NCBI GenBank assembly: GCA_029855985.1
Contig: JAGSHR010000106.1
Location: forward strand, 1-10,709
Length of the DNA: 10,709 nt
From: Candidatus Njordarchaeota archaeon
Lineage (GTDB): Archaea; Thermoproteota; JANJXX01; Panguiarchaeales; Panguiarchaeaceae
Reading direction: 5' to 3'
Shown one piece after another: positions 6,304 through 10,709 of the stretch (positions within the stretch are counted from its first letter, which is position 1; each line of letters begins with the position of its first letter). A program made the position numbers and the translations under genes. The notes beneath the pieces are model-generated. The model ran no database searches and was not told the origin of the DNA. It worked only from the letters and a program-made list of their open reading frames with translations.

Positions 6304-6633
6304 ACTTTTAACCTCTCTTCAACACAGAAACAATACCTCCAAATAAAATATAACCAATCCCAAATATTAACATATATGTTTCCTCGAACACTAAAAACCT
6401 GCACATCTCTCATTAAAAACGAACATACAAACATATAAGAACTTCCATTGTTTCTCAAACCCTTAACCCTGAGATTCAATGTTTATATTTTGTTAAGCAG
6501 ATGGGCAACTTTGAGCTAACTAGATTTCTAAAGATTTCTAAAAAGTAAAATAAAATAATGATTATCCTTGAGGTGAGAAAATGATATATGAAGAACTGAT
6601 AGAGATATATAATTAAACTAGACACGTGATTTC
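6304..6633. other. Spacer between the two - strand cassettes
   Basis: It contains the promoter of the ATPase/TOPRIM unit (TATA-like element near 6354-6342, ribosome binding site 6318-6311). It also has a 12-bp palindrome AACATATATGTT (6369-6380), two tandem copies of AGATTTCTAA (6522-6531 and 6532-6541), and an 11-codon + strand ORF with a strong ribosome binding site (6581-6616). CGAACACTAAAAACC (6385-6399) nearly matches a segment at 10139-10154. Confidence 0.5.
6570..6616 (+). other. Orphan ribosome binding site with 11-codon ORF
   Basis: A full-strength archaeal ribosome binding site, GAGGTGA (6570-6576), lies 4 nt before ATG 6581. The frame MIYEELIEIYN ends at TAA 6614-6616, and an A/T-rich TATA-like stretch lies about 30 bp upstream. 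The initiation signals are better than those of most full genes here. It could be the severed 5' end of a lost gene, a leader peptide, or chance. The frame does not continue into any coding sequence; the next gene is on the opposite strand. Confidence 0.4.
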
Positions 6634-7641
6634 TCAAAAGAATTCATCTAATCTCTTAAGTCCTTTAGTTAATCGTCTCTTTTTCTCTATTTCACTGCGT
6701 TTTTTTTCTTCGCATATTTTCTGTATAAAGTATTCTTTTAGGTCTTTTTTATTGATTTTATCCAGTTTTATTTTGAATTCATCTGCAGCATAAGAAGCTT
6801 TTTTGTCTAAAGGCTCTGCAAGCTTTAGTAAGTGAAGGATCTGCATTGCCTCTCTTATCCAGTCTTTTTTAACGCTTTTATCCGTCCACTCGCCTAAATC
6901 AAAAAAGTAGCCATACTGTTTTCGTATTATTTCTACTGTTTCGTTTATTGAGATTTTGCTTATCAACCCCTCCTCGGTTTTCTCTGCGTTTTGAGGAAAT
7001 ATAATTGACCACAGAAAAGTCAACATATATGATAGGGGCGGTTTCATGGGCAAAAGTTTACCCTGTTCACTAATTTGTATATCTAACATTGACACATCGA
7101 CTTCTCTTCCCTCTTTGAACATTTTATATATTAGATCGTTTTTGTCTCCGTAGTGTGACCTTATAAAGATAACGTCTGTGTTTTGTTTTACAGATAGTTT
7201 TTGAGACCACTCAAGTATGATCATATTGCAATCTTTGTACTCCTCGTGCTTTCCCTTTATTTCTTCGATCACTCTAACCAAGTCACTTGTTTCACAGATC
7301 AAAATAAGTCTTGGTTTGAAAGTTATTCTATGGTTTCTCGCTAGGATTTGTTCTCCACAGTATTTTTTCAACTCGATAAGTTTCTTACTTAGTTGCTCCT
7401 TCTCGTACGGTAGTGAGGTTTTTATCTCAACTACATAGTATTGAGGACTTTGTCCTTTTGATTCAAGAATGAGATCTGGAGTTAACTCTCGATCTGGATT
7501 GCTTTTTAGGAGTAATTTTGTTTCTATCCCCTTTATTTCAATTTTGGAACTTTGTAGAATCATATTCATAGCTGCTATGATTAGTGCTGTGTGGTAGTAT
7601 TGGTTATACCTTGCTTGTTCTCTTTTGTAGCATTTGTCCAA
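6634..7641 (-). CDS. PD-(D/E)XK nuclease-like protein with winged-helix-like region and C-terminal PIP-like motif
   Basis: I do not recognise a named family, but the domains are readable in this 335-aa protein. Residues 36-76 carry a PD-(D/E)XK signature: LTPDLILES with D56, then YYVVEIKTS with E72-I-K74. E40 may be the additional acidic residue. Residues about 205-280 (from YMLTFLWSIIFP through WIREAMQILHLLKLAEP) look like a winged-helix DNA-binding unit. The C-terminus is a charged helix (about 296-330) ending in GLKRLDEFF, which resembles the PCNA-interacting peptide xxxLxxFF of archaeal repair enzymes. The TTG start at 7641 lies 4 nt after the stop of the 317-aa gene, and GGGTG over that stop codon serves as its ribosome binding site, so the genes are coupled. 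The next in-frame ATG would be residue 25. Possible roles are restriction, repair or element-encoded DNA processing; the partner is probably required. Confidence 0.75.
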   Translation of the reverse strand: MDKCYKREQARYNQYYHTALIIAAMNMILQSSKIEIKGIETKLLLKSNPDRELTPDLILESKGQSPQYYVVEIKTSLPYEKEQLSKKLIELKKYCGEQILARNHRITFKPRLILICETSDLVRVIEEIKGKHEEYKDCNMIILEWSQKLSVKQNTDVIFIRSHYGDKNDLIYKMFKEGREVDVSMLDIQISEQGKLLPMKPPLSYMLTFLWSIIFPQNAEKTEEGLISKISINETVEIIRKQYGYFFDLGEWTDKSVKKDWIREAMQILHLLKLAEPLDKKASYAADEFKIKLDKINKKDLKEYFIQKICEEKKRSEIEKKRRLTKGLKRLDEFF

Positions 7642-7645
7642 CTGT

Positions 7646-8599
7646 TCACACCCTATAGTCTTTTATTTCGCCTTCCCCAACTTTTTTGAGAATGTATTCA
7701 GTTATCCTTACCAATGATGAAGGTGTAGTTTTCAGTTGGGGAATAATCACTATAGAATTTTCTTTGTATGTTCTTATCGAGTAGCTTGACCCGTCTAGTT
7801 TGTCAGTTAAAGTAATGTAAACATAGGGATTACCATTATGTATTACAAAGTAGTAGGCGTGCTGGTATTCTTCCAAGATTTTCAGGAATTTCTTTGTATT
7901 ATTTATATCTTTAAAAATTGGTTCAGAGAACTCTATTATGAGAGGCTTAATACTTTTAGTTTCAAGTCGACTTCTGCCTGTAAAAAGCGCATAACGTTTC
8001 ATGAAAATATCGGATAATTGATCCATTATGTATCTGATTACATTAAAAAACACTGTGCTATTTAACCTGATGACCCCCCTCCGATTTATAGAAAACGTAA
8101 AGTCTTTTTTCGTACTCGAAACCTTTATGTAATCTATCCATACCCCATGGGTACGCGCCTTCCGTATAGCCTCATCTAGTCGACCTACAAAGTACGTGAA
8201 CATCGTTTCCTTTTTACCAAACCATCTCTTCGCCACCATACTCTTAACAATCAATGTATCGTCGAATTCGCTCTCATATTTCGTTAGAACATTCATCAAG
8301 TCATCAGCTCTAAAATACATTCTCGATATCATAGCGTAAAAAGATTTAACAAGATTATTCGCAAATCTCTCAACATCCCTCGGCGCCATAGCGGATTCTA
8401 TAAAGTATACGCTTTCCTTCAAATGTTTAATTCGAATCTCCCTCCACAAAGGCTCCACATTAATCATAGACAAAACCGATGGATCCCTTACCAACACCAG
8501 TACAAATGTTGCCCTACTATCACTTAAACTCGTTTTGACCGCCTCTTGCTCTGAAATCATAGCAATAACACACCCTATCATATATAGATGTTTGCCCAA
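7646..8599 (-). CDS. Hypothetical protein, partner of the downstream nuclease-like gene
   Basis: No family recognised. The 317-aa product has no clear signal peptide, membrane segment, P-loop or zinc motif. It appears mixed alpha/beta: a hydrophobic strand near the N-terminus (about 32-37, FVLVLV), a basic middle (RWFGKK, 125-130), strand-rich segments at 166-184 and 218-228, and a C-terminal region from about 249 with YYFVIHNGNPYVYITL and IVIIPQLK followed by an amphipathic helix LVRITEYILKKVGEG. The start is uncertain: TTG 8599 (GGAG about 10 nt upstream), ATG 8581 and ATG 8560 are all in frame. A TATA-like TTATAAG on the - strand (8647-8641) would start transcription about 20 nt before TTG 8599. 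It is first in a two-gene operon with the nuclease-like gene, spaced 4 bp. It may be a sensor or specificity subunit for that nuclease; this is inference from context. Confidence 0.7.
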   Translation of the reverse strand: MGKHLYMIGCVIAMISEQEAVKTSLSDSRATFVLVLVRDPSVLSMINVEPLWREIRIKHLKESVYFIESAMAPRDVERFANNLVKSFYAMISRMYFRADDLMNVLTKYESEFDDTLIVKSMVAKRWFGKKETMFTYFVGRLDEAIRKARTHGVWIDYIKVSSTKKDFTFSINRRGVIRLNSTVFFNVIRYIMDQLSDIFMKRYALFTGRSRLETKSIKPLIIEFSEPIFKDINNTKKFLKILEEYQHAYYFVIHNGNPYVYITLTDKLDGSSYSIRTYKENSIVIIPQLKTTPSSLVRITEYILKKVGEGEIKDYRV

Positions 8600-8862
8600 A
8601 CACCAAAATCTCCAAAATAAACAAAAATTAAGAACTCAAGCTTATAACTTATATTACTAAACACCATATATAACCTCATATATATTAAAAACCATAATCT
8701 GCTTTTATCAATCACTTTCCACTAATAACTAAAAATACAAAGATGTAACCCCAATAAGATCAAACACATATCCAAGAAATCAAAACCACATGGTATATAA
8801 AAAACCTTGAATAATAATTCCACACAATAAGAGAAGATTAGGGTTAAAGGGGGACCAACTTC
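8600..8862. other. Divergent promoter region
   Basis: A/T-rich spacer between a - strand operon and the + strand deacetylase gene. It carries the - strand TATA-like TTATAAG (8647-8641) and the + strand TATATAA (8794-8800). CATATATAACCTCATATATATT (about 8664-8685) is dense in TATA-like words. No gene is seen on either strand. Confidence 0.5.
8794..8854 (+). promoter_or_regulatory. Promoter and ribosome binding site of the deacetylase gene
   Basis: TATATAA at 8794-8800 predicts a transcript start near 8820 and a leader of about 43 nt. GGGGGA (8849-8854) lies 8 nt before TTG 8863 and decides that start. Confidence 0.6.
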
Positions 8863-9900
8863 TTGCAAAAAGTAAAAATAATCTACAGCAAAGAATACGA
8901 GAAAATAAACTTTGGAAGCGACCATCCCTTTTCACCGCAGAGATTCAAAGCCGTAATCAAATTCTACCAAGAAAACATAACAGACCTGGATATAATCGAA
9001 CCAGAACCAGCAACAGAAGAACACCTAAAACTCGTGCACACACAAGACTACATCAACCTAGTAAAACAACTAAGCAAACTCGGAAAAGGATACCTCTCAA
9101 TCGACACACCAGCATTCAAAGGAATGTACGAATGGGCAACAAAGTGCACAGGAGGAAGCATACTAGCAGCAGAAAAAGCAGCACAAGGAGAAACAATATT
9201 CGACCCATGCGGAGGATACCACCACGCAAGAAAAAACGAAGGAACAGGATTCTGCATATTCAACGACATAGCAATCGCCGCAAAACACCTACACGAAAAA
9301 GGAATACGAGTAGCAGTGGTAGACTGGGACGCACACGCAGGCGATGGAACAATGAGCACACTATATAAGGAGCCAATACTGAAAATCTCAATACACGAAG
9401 ACCCACACTACATATACCCAGGAGACGGATTCAAAGAACAAGTAGGAGAAGGAAAAGGACACGGATACACAATAAACATCCCACTACCACCATACGCAAC
9501 CGACGAAGAATTTCTCATGGCAATAAACGAAATAGTAATCCCAGCACTAGAAAAATACCAACCAGAAGTAATATTACTACAAGCAGGAGCAGACGGGTAT
9601 TTCACGGATCCACTAACCCACTTGGCATACACGATACAGGGGTATAGAGAAGCAGCACAACAACTAAGAAAAATAGGAGCCCCAGTAGCGATATTAGGCG
9701 GAGGAGGATACGACACAAAAGCACTACCAATAATATGGGCAACAGTACACCTAACACTAACAAACCAATTCGAAAAAATCAAAAAACACTACGCGGAACT
9801 AGCAAAAGAAAAACCCGTAGTCGAGGACAAAGAAACAATACAAAAAAGAACAAGGAGAACGATACAATGGATAAAAACAAAACACCCATACTTCAAATAA
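8863..9900 (+). CDS. Histone deacetylase/AcuC-family metal-dependent deacetylase
   Basis: A 345-aa protein with the full active site of the arginase-like deacetylase superfamily (HDAC, AcuC, acetylpolyamine amidohydrolase). It has the charge-relay HH pair H120-H121 (GGYHHA), GTGFCIFNDIA (127-137), the Zn ligands D156 and H158 in DWDAHAGDGT, D244 in GADGYFTDPL, and the transition-state tyrosine Y283 after the glycine run GGGGY. The early segment DHPFSPQRF matches the loop at the channel entrance of AcuC-type enzymes. It removes acetyl groups from a lysine side chain or small amine; archaeal candidates include chromatin proteins such as Alba, acetyl-CoA synthetase, and polyamines, and the sequence does not decide among them. 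The TTG start is supported by GGGGGA 8 nt upstream. Monocistronic: the next gene on this strand begins 424 bp later. The coding strand is extremely A/C-rich. Confidence 0.93.
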   Translation: MQKVKIIYSKEYEKINFGSDHPFSPQRFKAVIKFYQENITDLDIIEPEPATEEHLKLVHTQDYINLVKQLSKLGKGYLSIDTPAFKGMYEWATKCTGGSILAAEKAAQGETIFDPCGGYHHARKNEGTGFCIFNDIAIAAKHLHEKGIRVAVVDWDAHAGDGTMSTLYKEPILKISIHEDPHYIYPGDGFKEQVGEGKGHGYTINIPLPPYATDEEFLMAINEIVIPALEKYQPEVILLQAGADGYFTDPLTHLAYTIQGYREAAQQLRKIGAPVAILGGGGYDTKALPIIWATVHLTLTNQFEKIKKHYAELAKEKPVVEDKETIQKRTRRTIQWIKTKHPYFK

Positions 9901-10174
9901 TGTTCAATTTGTTCTTAAGAAAACAAGACAAAACGTAATAAAACAAGCAAAGAAAAAGAAAACAATTTTACAAGGAACTAAGGTTCTATTGTAATAATGG
10001 GGGTTTAAAGAAGCTATGGCAAATTACAAGATAATTAGATAATTTATAGAAAATATCGGCTGGTGTGCTCAAATCAATATAGAGTTGTTTATCGCTTTTT
10101 CTTAACTCGAATACACATTTGCAAACATTTGTAGAACACGAACACTAAATAACCGAACATATTTAAATACATTA

Positions 10175-10203
10175 TAAACAGTACACCAATTAAAAACTGT
10201 TTA
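10175..10203. repeat. Inverted repeat, 8-bp arms
   Basis: TAAACAGT and its exact complement ACTGTTTA flank 13 nt. It lies about 120 bp upstream of the acetyltransferase start, too far to act as a simple core-promoter operator, and could be a distal regulator site or RNA hairpin. Confidence 0.4.
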
Positions 10204-10274
10204 GAATAAATAACAAAAAGGATAAAGAAAAATTCTTATGACCTAAGCCTAGATGGAATTATATCTAAGGGGGA

Positions 10275-10317
10275 TTTATTAATAAAAATTTGATCTCTTA
10301 TTCGTTGAGAGAGGTGA
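10275..10317 (+). promoter_or_regulatory. Promoter and ribosome binding site of the acetyltransferase gene
   Basis: Palindromic TATA-like TTTATTAATAAA (10275-10286) predicts transcription starting near 10305. GAGAGGTGA (10309-10317) is a near-complete anti-16S match that supports the TTG start. Confidence 0.55.
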
Positions 10318-10324
10318 AACTATT

Positions 10325-10709
10325 TTGGATGATCAAATTGAGAGTTCTAGTGAGGAAAGGAATTTTATGAAATCGAGATTTTCGATAATAAAAAACATAA
10401 AAGTAGGTAAAGGAACGAAAATATATGATCAAGTTAATTTATACGAATGCGAAATAGGGGAAAATTGTAAAATTGATGCTTTTGTTTATATAGAGAGCGG
10501 TGTCAAAATAGGTAATAATGTTAAAATAAGAGCATTTACATTTATACCCACGGGTGTAGAAATAGAGGACAATGTATTCATTGGGCCCCATGTGACATTT
10601 ACTAATGATCGTTATCCACGTGTAAAAGGAAAATGGAAACTCTTAAAAACAATCGTAAGGGAGGGAGCTAGCATCGGGGCGGGTTCTATAATTGGCCCAG
10701 GTGTAATTA
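10325..10709 (+). CDS. Left-handed beta-helix sugar-nucleotide N-acetyltransferase, partial (WbpD/WlbB/FdtC-like)
   Basis: The frame is open to the window edge, so about 128 N-terminal residues are seen and the C-terminus is missing. The hexapeptide repeats of a left-handed parallel beta-helix are clear: [46 protein letters not shown] and [14 protein letters not shown]. The segment FTNDRYPR followed by the basic-Trp stretch and [10 protein letters not shown] is characteristic of 3-amino-sugar nucleotide acetyltransferases (WbpD, WlbB, FdtC, QdtC), which acetylate a UDP- or dTDP-amino sugar from acetyl-CoA in cytoplasmic glycan-precursor synthesis. TTG 10325 is chosen for GAGAGGTGA (10309-10317) 7 nt upstream; ATG 10367, with weaker AGGAAAGG upstream, is an alternative that would still keep the first repeat. 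TATA-like TTTATTAATA lies 40-50 bp upstream. Further amino-sugar genes probably follow off the edge. Confidence 0.88.
   Translation, partial: MDDQIESSSEERNFMKSRFSIIKNIKVGKGTKIYDQVNLYECEIGENCKIDAFVYIESGVKIGNNVKIRAFTFIPTGVEIEDNVFIGPHVTFTNDRYPRVKGKWKLLKTIVREGASIGAGSIIGPGVI

Larger units (their letters stand above)
9901..10324. other. Spacer between deacetylase and acetyltransferase genes
   Basis: I see no convincing gene. A palindrome TTCTTAAGAA (9912-9921) lies just after the deacetylase stop. An 8-bp inverted repeat, TAAACAGT (10175-10182) and ACTGTTTA (10196-10203), brackets a 13-nt loop. CGAACACTAAATAACC (10139-10154) nearly matches 6385-6399. TTTATTAATAAA (10275-10286), a palindromic TATA-like element, probably belongs to the acetyltransferase promoter. 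Confidence 0.5.

Noticed and set aside
9408..9782. 124-codon - strand open frame
   Set aside because: Antisense to the deacetylase active-site region, with no initiation signals of its own.
10016..10042. Short ATG frame after GGGGG in the spacer
   Set aside because: Only eight codons and poorly spaced from the G run; likely chance.
1..10709. CRISPR array, insertion sequence ends or att-site duplication at the tRNA
   Set aside because: No regularly spaced repeats, no transposase-like protein, and no second copy of the tRNA 3' end were seen on either strand.

Overview
The window looks archaeal and probably hyperthermophilic, of the Thermoproteota type. The evidence is a tRNA-Lys with an intron one base 3' of the anticodon, TATA-box promoters about 30 bp upstream of starts, very short leaders, GGTG/GAGGTGA-type ribosome binding sites, frequent TTG starts, and a PIN-domain toxin relic. 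The lineage is inferred from style, not from a marker match.

Layout. Positions 1-320 are AT-rich and hold no gene. An intron-containing tRNA-Lys(UUU) lies at 321-440, with CCA following in the DNA. A spacer with two strong palindromes leads to a + strand AAA ATPase fused to a PD-(D/E)XK-like C-terminus (766-2220, AAA_14/DUF4143 type). It converges on a - strand NAD-dependent sugar-nucleotide epimerase/dehydratase (2269-3225) whose canonical YxxxK lysine reads as methionine. Next come two decayed - strand genes: a VapC-like PIN nuclease (3299-3754) and an unrecognised frameshifted gene (3868-4181). A - strand two-gene unit follows (6303 to 4329): an AAA_21/AAA_15-type ATPase with Gln at the usual catalytic Glu of Walker B, overlapping a small TOPRIM-like protein. 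After a 330-bp spacer with an orphan 11-codon ORF comes a second - strand two-gene unit (8599 to 6634): an unrecognised 317-aa protein, then a PD-(D/E)XK-type nuclease candidate with a winged-helix-like middle and a C-terminal PIP-box-like LDEFF. To the right are a + strand histone-deacetylase/AcuC-family gene (8863-9900), a 424-bp spacer, and a left-handed beta-helix sugar N-acetyltransferase (10325 to the window edge).

How it fits together. The outer genes (tRNA, epimerase, deacetylase, acetyltransferase) look resident; the two sugar-nucleotide genes suggest surface-glycan synthesis. The middle, about 3.3-8.6 kb, has the texture of an accessory or defence island: several nuclease-type folds (PIN, TOPRIM, PD-(D/E)XK), an SMC/ABC-like ATPase, pseudogenes, and base composition unlike the flanks. 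The best candidates for undescribed biology are the split ATPase+TOPRIM pair, which resembles OLD/Gabija/PARIS logic but is shorter and has a natural E-to-Q change, and the 317-aa + nuclease cassette. Both assignments rest on motif reading by eye and no search has been run.
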